Source: Bacteroides faecium (GTDB lineage: Bacteria > Bacteroidota > Bacteroidia > Bacteroidales > Bacteroidaceae). Taken from it: a stretch of 64,000 nucleotides of DNA. The stretch covers positions 248,001 through 312,000 of the forward strand of contig NZ_CP050831.1 of the NCBI RefSeq assembly GCF_012113595.1. Direction: 5' to 3'. A program made the translations under genes and the position numbers. Of this stretch, positions 15,970 to 26,237 are shown piece after piece; position 1 is the first letter of the stretch; each line of letters begins with the position of its first letter. The notes under the pieces were generated by a model. That model was not told where the DNA came from. It was given only the letters and a program-made list of their open reading frames with translations, and searched no databases.

Positions 15970-17337
15970 ATGGCAAAAGAGAAGACCGTATATGTATGCA
16001 GTAACTGCGGACAAGACTCACCGAAATGGGTGGGTAAATGTCCGTCGTGTGGAGAATGGAATACGTATGTAGAAGAAATCGTACGGAAAGAACCGACCAA
16101 CCGCCGACCGGTATCGGGCATTGAGACACAGAAACCCAAGCCTGTTATCCTCAGCGAAATAGTAGCGGATGATGAACCGCGTATCGACATGCACGATGAT
16201 GAACTGAACCGTGTGTTGGGTGGCGGACTTGTACAGGGTTCTCTAGTCCTGATAGGCGGCGAGCCGGGAATCGGCAAATCGACGCTTGTCATGCAGACCG
16301 TACTGCATATGCCGGAAAAAAGGATTCTCTATGTATCCGGCGAAGAAAGCGCGCGCCAACTGAAACTTCGTGCCGACCGCCTTTCCGGTGTTTCCAGTGA
16401 TTGCCTTATCGTCTGCGAGACTTCACTCGAACAGATTTATGTGCACATCAAGAATACGAATCCCGATTTGGTCATCATCGACTCTATACAGACTATTTCT
16501 ACAGAGAATATCGAATCGTCTCCCGGAAGTATTGCACAAGTTAGAGAGTGCTCCGCTTCCATTCTCCGTTTTGCCAAAGAGACACATACACCGGTATTGC
16601 TTATCGGACACATTAATAAGGAAGGAAGCATCGCAGGCCCCAAGGTGCTGGAGCATATCGTTGATACCGTTCTCCAGTTTGAAGGCGACCAACATTATAT
16701 GTATCGTATTCTCCGCAGCATCAAGAACCGTTTCGGTAGTACGGCAGAATTGGGTATTTATGAAATGCGGCAGGACGGATTACGTCAAGTAAGCAATCCT
16801 TCGGAGCTATTGCTAAGTCAAGACCACGAGGGAATGAGTGGAGTAGCTATCGCTTCTGCCATTGAAGGGATACGCCCGTTCCTGATTGAGACACAGGCTT
16901 TGGTAAGTTCCGCCGTTTATGGAAATCCCCAGCGTTCGGCAACCGGTTTCGATTTGAGAAGAATGAATATGTTACTGGCCGTTCTCGAAAAACGTGTCGG
17001 TTTTAAGCTCGCACAAAAAGACGTATTCCTGAATATAGCCGGCGGACTGAAAGTGAATGACCCGGCTATCGACCTACCGGTTATCAGCGCTATTCTTTCT
17101 TCAAATATGGACGCGGCTATCGAACCGGAAGTCTGTATGGCAGGAGAAATCGGACTGTCGGGCGAAATTCGCCCCGTGAACAGGATAGAGCAACGTATCG
17201 GAGAAGCGGAGAAATTAGGTTTCAAACGTTTCCTGTTGCCGAAATACAATTTGCAGGGCATTGATACGAAAAAGTTAAAGATAGAGTTAGTACCTGTAAG
17301 AAAGGTAGAAGAGGCGTTCAGAGCCTTATTTGGATAA
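15970..17337 (+). CDS. radA: DNA repair protein RadA (Sms)
   Basis: A 455-residue RecA-like ATPase that processes recombination intermediates. It has an N-terminal zinc finger (CSNCGQDSPKWVGKCPSCGEW) and Walker A GGEPGIGKSTL. The RadA-specific KNRFG motif follows (IKNRFGSTAELGIYEM). A C-terminal Lon-protease-like domain contains LNIAGGLKVNDPAIDLPVISAILSS. Length and domain order are those of the family. It has its own promoter just upstream. Confidence 0.97.
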   Translation: MAKEKTVYVCSNCGQDSPKWVGKCPSCGEWNTYVEEIVRKEPTNRRPVSGIETQKPKPVILSEIVADDEPRIDMHDDELNRVLGGGLVQGSLVLIGGEPGIGKSTLVMQTVLHMPEKRILYVSGEESARQLKLRADRLSGVSSDCLIVCETSLEQIYVHIKNTNPDLVIIDSIQTISTENIESSPGSIAQVRECSASILRFAKETHTPVLLIGHINKEGSIAGPKVLEHIVDTVLQFEGDQHYMYRILRSIKNRFGSTAELGIYEMRQDGLRQVSNPSELLLSQDHEGMSGVAIASAIEGIRPFLIETQALVSSAVYGNPQRSATGFDLRRMNMLLAVLEKRVGFKLAQKDVFLNIAGGLKVNDPAIDLPVISAILSSNMDAAIEPEVCMAGEIGLSGEIRPVNRIEQRIGEAEKLGFKRFLLPKYNLQGIDTKKLKIELVPVRKVEEAFRALFG

Positions 17338-17397
17338 GACATTGATTTATTCTATATCAGTTTTATCCATTTTATAATCAAAAGCAACAAGAATCAG

Positions 17398-19050
<1,653 letters not shown>

Positions 19051-19068
19051 TCAAAATCACACGAATTG

Positions 19069-19671
19069 ATGAAGCCCCAACCCGAAATAGCAATTGTTGA
19101 ATCAAACACCCTTACTTGCCTTGGTCTGAAAGGTATTTTAGAGGAAATGATTCCCATGGCAACCATACGTACTTTCCATAGTTTCAGCGAGCTAATGGAT
19201 GACACTCCGGATATGTATGCCCATTATTTTATTTCCGCACAAATCTATGTGGAGCACAACGCTTTCTTCCTTCCCCGGAAGCGGAAAACCATCGTACTGG
19301 CAAGCGACAGCCCGCAATTCCAACTATCCGGTGTTCCTGTACTCAATATTCACGAATCAGAAGAAGAATTGGTGAAAAGCATATTAAAGCTCCATCAACA
19401 CGCCCACCACGACGGTTATCCGATGAAAGACATGCCGCCTATGCCCCCGGTAACACCGCATCAAGAGATTTTATCTGCCCGTGAGATAGAAGTGCTTGTA
19501 CTGATTACCAAAGGACTAATCAACAAGGAAATAGCAGACAAACTGAATATCAGCCTGACTACCGTCATCACCCACCGGAAGAATATCACCGAGAAATTAG
19601 GAATCAAATCGGTATCCGGATTGACTATTTACGCCGTAATGAATGGGTATATTGAAGCAGACCGAATCTGA
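19069..19671 (+). CDS. LuxR-type DNA-binding regulator with degenerate receiver
   Basis: About 200 residues. The C-terminal 65 form a LuxR/NarL helix-turn-helix (LSAREIEVLVLITKGLINKEIADKLNISLTTVITHRKNI). The N-terminal 120 resemble a response-regulator fold (IAIVESNTLTCLGLKGILEE) but lack the usual acidic pocket and clear phospho-acceptor Asp. It may therefore act without a kinase. The start is the ATG at 19069; the preceding TTG adds one codon. It ends 90 bp before a TonB receptor on the same strand and may regulate it. Two-component pairing is not seen in the window. Confidence 0.85.
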   Translation: MKPQPEIAIVESNTLTCLGLKGILEEMIPMATIRTFHSFSELMDDTPDMYAHYFISAQIYVEHNAFFLPRKRKTIVLASDSPQFQLSGVPVLNIHESEEELVKSILKLHQHAHHDGYPMKDMPPMPPVTPHQEILSAREIEVLVLITKGLINKEIADKLNISLTTVITHRKNITEKLGIKSVSGLTIYAVMNGYIEADRI

Positions 19672-19691
19672 TTCCTTAAAAAATAAGTCAT

Positions 19692-19729
19692 AATCCTAAT
19701 AAATGAGGATTGCCCGACTCATATATTTG
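19692..19729 (+). promoter_or_regulatory. Promoter and inverted repeat ahead of the second TonB receptor
   Basis: TATATTTG at 19722-19729 is a -7 box. Just upstream, AATCCT (19692-19697) and AGGATT (19706-19711) form an inverted repeat with an 8-bp loop over the -33 zone, where an activator or repressor could bind. The LuxR-type product next door is the natural candidate; this is inference. Confidence 0.45.
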
Positions 19730-19761
19730 CCGTTACTTTGCACCAGACAAATTAACTGCGA

Positions 19762-22209
19762 ATGAAGACAAAGAATATGATGCTTGCCCTCGCTCTCCTG
19801 ACGACAGGGACTGTATGGGCCGAAGATTTCCCAAAAGACTCACTGAAAGTAGTGGACATAGAAGAAGTGGTAGTAATCGCCACTCCGAAAGAGAACCGTA
19901 AACTGCGCGACCTGCCTGTAGCCGCCACCGTTTTATCGCAAGAGAACATGCGTGCCAACCAGGTCAACTCCGTAAAAAACCTGACGGGCATTGTCCCCAA
20001 CTTATTTATCCCGGACTATGGTTCCAAACTGACCACTTCCATCTATATCCGTGGAATCGGTTCACGTATCAACACCCCATCCGTAGGACTTTATGTAGAT
20101 AATATCCCCTACATAGACAAGTCGGCATTCGACTTCAACTATTGCGACATCGAACGTATCGACGTGCTTCGCGGTCCGCAAGGAACATTATATGGTCGCA
20201 ACACGATGGGCGGGCTTATCAAAGTGCACACCAAATCTCCTTTCACTTATCAGGGAACCGATATACGAATGGGAGCAGCAACCTATAACAACTATAATGT
20301 TTCACTTACGCATTACCACCGCATATCCGACCGTTTCGCTTTCTCTACCGGTGGCTTTTACGAACATACGGGCGGCTTCTTTGAAAATTCAGCGCGAAAC
20401 AACGAAAAGGTCGACAAAAGCAATGCCGGCGGCGGACGTTTCCGTGGTATCTATCTGCCGGCATCGAATCTGAAAATAGACATGACGCTTAGCTATGAGT
20501 ATAGCGACCAGGGCGGCTATCCCTATTATTACACCGGAATCACTCAGAACGGTATAGATAACGCTAAAGAAAAAGGTAAAGAATTGACCGAAGACCGGGC
20601 CGATTATATCGGCAAGATTTCATATAACGAACGTAGCAGCTATCGCCGCGGATTAATGAATGCCGGAGTTAATTTGGAATATCAAGCGAAAAACTTTATT
20701 CTTAGTGCTGTCACAGGTTATCAAAACCTGAACGACCGTATGTTCCTTGACCAGGATTTCACAGAAATGGCCATTTATACACTGGAACAAAAGCAAAAAT
20801 CAAATACCATTTCCGAAGAAATTGTGTTCAAATCAAAAGCCAACAAAAGGTGGCAATGGGCAACAGGAGCTTTCGGTCTATATCAAACATTAACGACCAA
20901 AGGGCCCGTCACATTTTGGGAAGACGGAGTGAAAAATGTTATCGAAGGAAATGTAAACAGTATTTTTGACAATATGGGTCCAACAGCCCCAAACTTACAT
21001 TTGACAGTTAACAATCCTACGATATTGGTAGGCGGAGACTTCGATACTCCTGTCTGGAATGCTGCAATTTTCCATCAGTCGACATTGAATGACCTTTTCG
21101 TGAAAGGGCTGTCATTTACTGTTGGTTTGCGCTTGGATTACGAAAAAATGAGCATGAAGTATACTTCAGTCAGCGACCCTACTGATTTCAACTTCAGTAT
21201 GAAAATGGCACTCCCCCCCCCGATGCCATCTGTGTCGATAGAAGCCAAAAACCTGCTTGCAAATGCCGGTTATGACGGAAAAATATCAGATGACTATGTT
21301 CAACTACTCCCTAAGTTCGCATTACAATACGAATGGAAAAAAGGGAATAATGTATATGCAACCGTATCGAAAGGTTATCGTTCCGGTGGTTATAACGTAC
21401 AAATGTTCTCTGACCTAATCAGTGGAGATTTAAAAAATTCGATGATAGATGCTATAAAAGAAAGCGATGAGTTCTCTAGGTTTGCCGCCATTATTGACCA
21501 ATATGCCACTAAAGACGAGGTTCCCGAAGTAAAAGAAGCGACACGCTACAAACCCGAATATTCATGGAACTACGAAGTAGGAAGCCACCTCACTCTTTGG
21601 GAAGGCAAACTTTGGGCAGACCTTTCCGCTTTCTACATGGATATGCATGACCAACAAATTTCCCAATTCGCAGAAAGTGGATTAGGACGTACGACCCTCA
21701 ATGCAGGAAAAAGCCGTAGCTATGGCGTCGAAGCCGCTCTCCGTGCCAGCCTGACTAACGCATTAAGCTTGAACGCAAGCTATGGATATACTTATGCTAC
21801 CTTTACAGATTATGTAGAATACGAAAAAGACAAAGAAGGCAACCTTAAAGTAAAAGCCGACTACAATGGTAAATACGTTCCTTTCGTCCCCAAACATACC
21901 CTGAATATCAGTGGAGAATATGCCATCACTTGTAGTCCGCGCTCCATATTCGATCGTGTAGTATTCCAGGCAAATTATAATGCTGCCGGACGCATCTACT
22001 GGACAGAACAGAATGACGTAAGCCAATCTTTCTACGGCACATTGAGCTGGAGAACAAATCTCGAAATCGGCGATGCCATGATTAGCTTTTGGGCACGCAA
22101 TTTCTTGAATAAGGATTATGCCGCTTTCTATTTTGAAACCATGAATAAAGGATTCATGCAGAAAGGACGTCCGGTACAGTTCGGGGTAGACCTTCGCTGC
22201 CGGTTCTAA
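19762..22209 (+). CDS. TonB-dependent receptor, substrate unknown, with C9 tract
   Basis: An 815-residue outer-membrane receptor. It has a signal peptide (MKTKNMMLALALLTTGTVWA), a TonB-box-like VVDIEEVVVIATPKE, and a plug domain (IYIRGIGSRINTPSVGLYVDN; IDVLRGPQGTLYGRNTMGG). The barrel ends FGVDLRCRF. The GPQGTLYGRNTMGG form is typical of receptors for small metabolites or siderophore/vitamin-like ligands rather than SusC glycan receptors, and no SusD partner follows. A run of nine C residues (21213-21221) lies in the coding sequence, encoding Pro codons. Slippage there would shift the frame and could switch the receptor off. Confidence 0.92.
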   Translation: MKTKNMMLALALLTTGTVWAEDFPKDSLKVVDIEEVVVIATPKENRKLRDLPVAATVLSQENMRANQVNSVKNLTGIVPNLFIPDYGSKLTTSIYIRGIGSRINTPSVGLYVDNIPYIDKSAFDFNYCDIERIDVLRGPQGTLYGRNTMGGLIKVHTKSPFTYQGTDIRMGAATYNNYNVSLTHYHRISDRFAFSTGGFYEHTGGFFENSARNNEKVDKSNAGGGRFRGIYLPASNLKIDMTLSYEYSDQGGYPYYYTGITQNGIDNAKEKGKELTEDRADYIGKISYNERSSYRRGLMNAGVNLEYQAKNFILSAVTGYQNLNDRMFLDQDFTEMAIYTLEQKQKSNTISEEIVFKSKANKRWQWATGAFGLYQTLTTKGPVTFWEDGVKNVIEGNVNSIFDNMGPTAPNLHLTVNNPTILVGGDFDTPVWNAAIFHQSTLNDLFVKGLSFTVGLRLDYEKMSMKYTSVSDPTDFNFSMKMALPPPMPSVSIEAKNLLANAGYDGKISDDYVQLLPKFALQYEWKKGNNVYATVSKGYRSGGYNVQMFSDLISGDLKNSMIDAIKESDEFSRFAAIIDQYATKDEVPEVKEATRYKPEYSWNYEVGSHLTLWEGKLWADLSAFYMDMHDQQISQFAESGLGRTTLNAGKSRSYGVEAALRASLTNALSLNASYGYTYATFTDYVEYEKDKEGNLKVKADYNGKYVPFVPKHTLNISGEYAITCSPRSIFDRVVFQANYNAAGRIYWTEQNDVSQSFYGTLSWRTNLEIGDAMISFWARNFLNKDYAAFYFETMNKGFMQKGRPVQFGVDLRCRF

Positions 22210-22298
22210 TATATCTCAGCACTCCACGAACATCATAGGTGTGACTGCGGTTCATCGATTTCACCTGGTTCTTGAAATGCCGATGAATAAGGCGATAG

Positions 22299-22698
22299 CG
22301 GGTGAAAGCGAGGAATAAGTAAAGGTGAAATCGTTCAATATCGGTTTCACCTTATTTTTCAAAATATCCCTTGAGCTAAAACAAATATCATTATAGCTAA
22401 TCCGGATATGCTTATAGCTAATCGAAATATGCTTATAGCAAATTCACCGTCAGGTATTAATAGATAAACTGTCAGATATTAACAGCCTGGCCGTCAAGTA
22501 TTAACTATCTGATAGCAAGGTATTAATAGTTGAGTTACAGGATATATAGATTCAACACGTTGGGCATATATGGCCAATACGTTGGAGCTATATGCCGGAC
22601 ACATTGGAGCTATATGCCCAACAACCGATATAAACAACTCCAATAGATGAAAGCAATAACAAGAGGCTTCACCTTATTTTACCCCACGCTTTCACCCG
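22299..22698. repeat. Inverted-repeat-bounded element holding a 21-22-bp periodic array
   Basis: The interval between the TonB receptor and the GNAT gene holds no gene. Its ends are imperfect inverted repeats: 22299-22330 and the complement of 22668-22698 share CGGGTGAAAGCG and AAGGTGAA in the same order. Inside, 22374-22655 is a run of about 13 units. The first four (starts 22374, 22395, 22416, 22437) are 21 bp and the rest are exactly 22 bp. Three word families follow one another: an AGCTAA..GCTTAT type, a GTCAGGTATTAATAG type, and a CGTTGGAGCTATATGCC type. Each unit has an AT-rich palindromic core. No open frame or CRISPR-like repeat/spacer structure is present. Confidence 0.8.
22320..22359 (+). 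terminator. Terminator after the TonB receptor
   Basis: AAGGTGAAA and TTTCACCTT arms around a 12-nt loop are followed by ATTTTT. The left arm also belongs to the longer inverted repeat that bounds the periodic array. Confidence 0.65.
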
Positions 22699-22806
22699 TA
22701 ACTTTCTTATTCACAAGGATTTCAATTATAAAGTGAAATCGGTGGAACTTACGAATCAAAAGTTGATGGTACTTATACAAATCAGTAGGGAAAAACAAAT
22801 ATTCAT

Positions 22807-23316
22807 TCATTCCCGTACAACCATAGTCCGTATTTTCTGATAAGCAATACGTTCTGTCCCGTTCTTTACATAAATGATACCACAACGCTGGAAGCCATGC
22901 TTTTCCAAAATATGCTGCATGACCTTATTATCCCGATGCGTATCCACCCGGATATTCGCCATACGTTCAAAGCACCAGTTCAGGCAGGTTTCCGCCACCC
23001 CTTTTCTTGAACCGTTCGTCGCCAACCGATGAACTACTCCGTAAGGTTCATCATTGAGCCACGCTCCTTCATAAATATGCTGATAAGTAGGGTCATCCCC
23101 CAGTATAAAACAAAAAGTTCCCAATATTCCGCCTTCCTCATCCGCGCATACGAAGCTATGACCGTCTTCTATTTCCTGACGGATAAATGCTTCGGACGGA
23201 TAGCCGTCAATCCATTGAGTTGTATTCCCTGTCGAACGCATAAAAGCACGGGCATAGTCATAAATCTCCATTACTGAAGGAAGATCTCTCAATTCAGTAG
23301 CCCTGATATTCATCAT
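22807..23316 (-). CDS. GNAT-family N-acetyltransferase
   Basis: 169 residues with the GNAT fold: MNIRATELRDLPSVMEIYDYARAFM at the start, and a central beta strand GGILGTFCFILG. The acetyl-CoA loop region is VVHRLATNGSRKGVAETCLNWCFE. The C-terminal RVDTHRDNKVMQHILEKHGFQRCGIIYV is also typical. It transfers acetyl from acetyl-CoA to an unknown amine (small molecule or protein N-terminus). It begins 36 bp after the zinc-ribbon gene on the same strand and may be the last gene of that operon. Confidence 0.88.
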   Translation of the reverse strand: MMNIRATELRDLPSVMEIYDYARAFMRSTGNTTQWIDGYPSEAFIRQEIEDGHSFVCADEEGGILGTFCFILGDDPTYQHIYEGAWLNDEPYGVVHRLATNGSRKGVAETCLNWCFERMANIRVDTHRDNKVMQHILEKHGFQRCGIIYVKNGTERIAYQKIRTMVVRE

Positions 23317-23352
23317 ATAAAAAGTTATTCGGAAATGAAATAGATAATAGAA

Positions 23353-24411
23353 TTATTCATTGATTGCACCGCAATGCGGGCACACACCCTTCTCCTTCAA
23401 CTTCTCCCCACAATGTCCGCAACGATACTTATAGCTGATATTCCGATGCACTTTCTTCGCGAAAACGAAAACAAAAAAGGCAAGGAATAAATAACCTACA
23501 TAGATATGAACCATCAAAATAAAGAAGAAATAACAGAAGATACAACAGGACATCAGCCCCAACAAATAAAAGATTGCCGCCGCCGGAGTCAACTGGCGGA
23601 ACAAATCATCAAGCACTGCCAATGCGACAATTAAAAACAGCCATATACTCAGCAAAAAGACTGAAAGAATAAAAGGCACTTTAAAAGGCGACAAGGTAGG
23701 ATTGAAGTAGAAATGCTCCCATGTTTCCGGTGTAAAAACCTGCATGGACTCATATACCGTTGCACTGAAAGCCATCAACAGACAGAGAAATAACGGATAA
23801 GCACTGTCAATATCATTAAAATACACCATCTGCAACTGTTTCCGACGGAAGGCGCGAAGCAGATAGACACCGACAAACAGCGCAAAGATAACCACAAAAT
23901 AGGAAGCATGCGTATCACTGAACAAATGGATAGCCTGCGAAATACTATCCGTAGGAACAAAAGATTGTTTCAGTTCCACCTCACGTATCCATCCCTGTTC
24001 ATCCTGTGTATGTGCCAGTTTCACCCAAATACTATCCACACTATCGGCAGGATGCACGGCAAATTCGGCTACGACCACACGGTCACCCTGATAAAGCCTG
24101 ATATACGTATCCTTGATAGGCAGGCACTCCAACGAGATGGAATCCTCCGTTAATTCCAGATTCGTGTTCCAGGTATAGTGGCGTTCATAAAGGTAATTCA
24201 GAGAGTCTTTTGTTTTCTCCGACATCTCTTCGGAAGAAAGGTCGGGGCGAGCATAATAACAAGACGAGAAGAAAAACAGCAGAATCACCACAGAGGGTAC
24301 GAAGGACACAAAGGAAAACAGCTTCTCCCACCAACCATTCAAAAAGCCGGTTCCGGGAAAAAGCTCTGAAACTCTGTGTCCTCCGCGTCCTCTGCGATGA
24401 ATTATTCTCAT
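23353..24411 (-). CDS. Zinc-ribbon membrane protein with repeat-derived N-terminus
   Basis: About 352 residues. A hydrophobic stretch with a lipobox-like ILLFFFSSC (Cys about 51) comes first, then an extracytoplasmic region with an SH3-like look (IRLYQGDRVVVAEF...VKLAHTQDEQGWIREV). At least four transmembrane helices follow, and a C-terminal zinc ribbon CGHCGEKLKEKGVCPHCG. The ATG at 24411 overlaps the stop of the U32 gene as ATGA. Residues about 4-41 (HRRGRGGHRVSELF...) are encoded by a hairpin repeat at 24288-24403. The original N-terminus was probably replaced when this element arrived. Function unknown. Confidence 0.75.
   Translation of the reverse strand: MRIIHRRGRGGHRVSELFPGTGFLNGWWEKLFSFVSFVPSVVILLFFFSSCYYARPDLSSEEMSEKTKDSLNYLYERHYTWNTNLELTEDSISLECLPIKDTYIRLYQGDRVVVAEFAVHPADSVDSIWVKLAHTQDEQGWIREVELKQSFVPTDSISQAIHLFSDTHASYFVVIFALFVGVYLLRAFRRKQLQMVYFNDIDSAYPLFLCLLMAFSATVYESMQVFTPETWEHFYFNPTLSPFKVPFILSVFLLSIWLFLIVALAVLDDLFRQLTPAAAIFYLLGLMSCCIFCYFFFILMVHIYVGYLFLAFFVFVFAKKVHRNISYKYRCGHCGEKLKEKGVCPHCGAINE
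24288..24403. repeat. Hairpin repeat element (CAGAGGACGCGGAGGACACAGAG family) in coding sequence
   Basis: Arms 24288-24324 and 24358-24403 are imperfect complements around a loop of about 33 bp. They share CAGAGG, AGGACACA and AGCTT in the same order. The right arm on the minus strand contains GCAGAGGACGCGGAGGACAC. It lies directly after the start codon of the zinc-ribbon gene and leaves the frame open. Confidence 0.7.
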
Positions 24412-26237
24412 TGCGCCGCTTTTACTTTCATTTGACAATTCTTGCAATCGAACTCAAGGCTGAAGCGTTTGCCATCGTTCGATACCAAATAATAGGGTTC
24501 TTTATAAGGTGAACGCACCCGCTGGTGGATAGGACACCATCCCATGCTATATCGCAAACAATGTTTGCAGAACATCAGTACCGCATCTTCTACCGCTTCT
24601 TTCTCATAAGCCATGGCAACACGCTGCACTCCATGCTCTTCATAGAAAGAAGCCGCACGGCTGTTCATCACATTTCCCAGATAAGTCAATGACGTTTGAG
24701 GAAAAGTATGACTGGTCTGTTTCCACACTGCCAACTCCTGGCGGTAGTTTATCTGGCGGGCAGCTATTAATTTAACGATTGCCAACCGGCGGAAATCAGC
24801 CAATAGCGAAGCGGGGAGAAACCAGTTTTCTGCAAATGAGACTTCTATCTCTTTCGCTTCGAAAGGTGTATTCCCTAATTTGGCAAGCTGTGTTTTCAGG
24901 TTCTCTGTCTGCGGCGTACGTGCCAATTCCTTTTCGAGAGGAAGCCCCAGCGTGATGCTGTTATCATCCTCATCGGTCAATGTCAGCGAAAAGCCGAACT
25001 CATTATCGGCAAGCAACATATTTACAGCAATCTTTCTTTCAGCCGATTTCCGTGACAGTACACGTTCAAATTCCTGGTCGAAATTGCGATACAGTGTAGT
25101 ACGGGGTTTGATACGAGGCATCTCCTGCGGATATAATTTATTACTATCCACACGATTGATACGAAATCCCTGCAAACGTCCCTGTTCGTCGATATAGCAA
25201 ACACCGTCACCGTTATTAAAGGATTTCAGTCCGGCGACTGTCAGATAATTGCCGCGAATCTCTTTCACCGTTCCCATTTCCTCGCCCAATGACTTGGGAG
25301 TATCGAAAGAGAAAATCTCTTTATCACGCCCATGCAGGAAATAATGCGTAAATCCACGGCTGAAACTCTTGTCCAATTGCGGCTTGAACTCATAACGGCA
25401 AGTTCCCGAAGATGCCCGCACATATTCCTGACGACGGGCAAAGATAGCATCCAGCTTCTGACGATAGGCCGCCATGACGTTCTTCACATAAGACACATCT
25501 TTCAACCGTCCCTCTATCTTGAACGAAGAAGCTCCCGCGTCCAGCAACTGCTCCAACTCGTCACTCTGATTCATATCTTTCAAAGAAAGCAGATGTTTAT
25601 CTTTCACAATCACTTTCCCGTCCGAATCCACCAGATTAAAAGGCAAGCGACAGAATTGCGCACATTCGCCCCGGTTCGCGCTGCGTCCGAAGCAAGCCTG
25701 GCTGACGTAGCACTGCCCGCTATAACTCACGCAAAGCGCACCATGCACAAACACTTCCAAAGGTACTTCGGGGCAGGTATCATGTATCTTCTTTATCTCA
25801 CGCAACGATAACTCCCGCGCCAACACTACCTGACGGAAACCTGTTTCCCAAAGGAATTTCACTTTCTCAGGAGTGCGGTTGTCCATCTGCGTACTGGCAT
25901 GAAGCGGTATCGGCGGGAGATTCAGCTTCGTAATCCCCATATCCTGCACAATCAATGCATCCACACCAATCCTGTACAGGGCATGAATCATCTCTTCCGT
26001 CTCTTTCAGTTCCTCTTCTTTCAGAATTGTATTGACGGTGACATAGATACGCACGTTATACAAATGAGCATACTGCACCAATGCCGCGATATCTTCCAAG
26101 GAATTTACTGCCGCCGCACGGGCACCGAATTTCGGAGCGCCGATATATACGGCATCCGCACCATGATTGATAGCTTCAATGCCACATTCCAGATTTTTCG
26201 CCGGAGCGAGAAGTTCTATTTTACGCTGCTTTATCAT
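24408..26237 (-). CDS. Peptidase U32 family protein (tRNA/rRNA hydroxylation type)
   Basis: 609 residues. The N-terminus is the U32 barrel (IELLAPAKNLECGIEAINHGADAVYIGAP; VYVTVNTILKEEEL; VHGALCVSYSGQCYVSQACFGRSANRGECAQFCRLPF). Several cysteines there and a C-terminal CKHCLRYSMGWCPIH and CKNCQ could bind an Fe-S cluster. Although annotated as collagenase-like peptidases, studied members (TrhP/YegQ, RlhA) hydroxylate tRNA or 23S rRNA. That function is more likely than proteolysis. It overlaps metA by 4 bp at its start and the zinc-ribbon gene by 4 bp at its end, so the three are one operon. Confidence 0.88.
   Translation of the reverse strand: MIKQRKIELLAPAKNLECGIEAINHGADAVYIGAPKFGARAAAVNSLEDIAALVQYAHLYNVRIYVTVNTILKEEELKETEEMIHALYRIGVDALIVQDMGITKLNLPPIPLHASTQMDNRTPEKVKFLWETGFRQVVLARELSLREIKKIHDTCPEVPLEVFVHGALCVSYSGQCYVSQACFGRSANRGECAQFCRLPFNLVDSDGKVIVKDKHLLSLKDMNQSDELEQLLDAGASSFKIEGRLKDVSYVKNVMAAYRQKLDAIFARRQEYVRASSGTCRYEFKPQLDKSFSRGFTHYFLHGRDKEIFSFDTPKSLGEEMGTVKEIRGNYLTVAGLKSFNNGDGVCYIDEQGRLQGFRINRVDSNKLYPQEMPRIKPRTTLYRNFDQEFERVLSRKSAERKIAVNMLLADNEFGFSLTLTDEDDNSITLGLPLEKELARTPQTENLKTQLAKLGNTPFEAKEIEVSFAENWFLPASLLADFRRLAIVKLIAARQINYRQELAVWKQTSHTFPQTSLTYLGNVMNSRAASFYEEHGVQRVAMAYEKEAVEDAVLMFCKHCLRYSMGWCPIHQRVRSPYKEPYYLVSNDGKRFSLEFDCKNCQMKVKAAQ

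Noticed and set aside
22374..22655. CRISPR array
   Set aside because: The repeated words are 10-15 bp and change along the run. There is no constant 24-40-bp repeat, no unique spacers and no cas genes.
24408..26237. True collagenase
   Set aside because: U32 proteins studied so far mostly modify RNA, and no signal peptide or known protease catalytic motif is seen.
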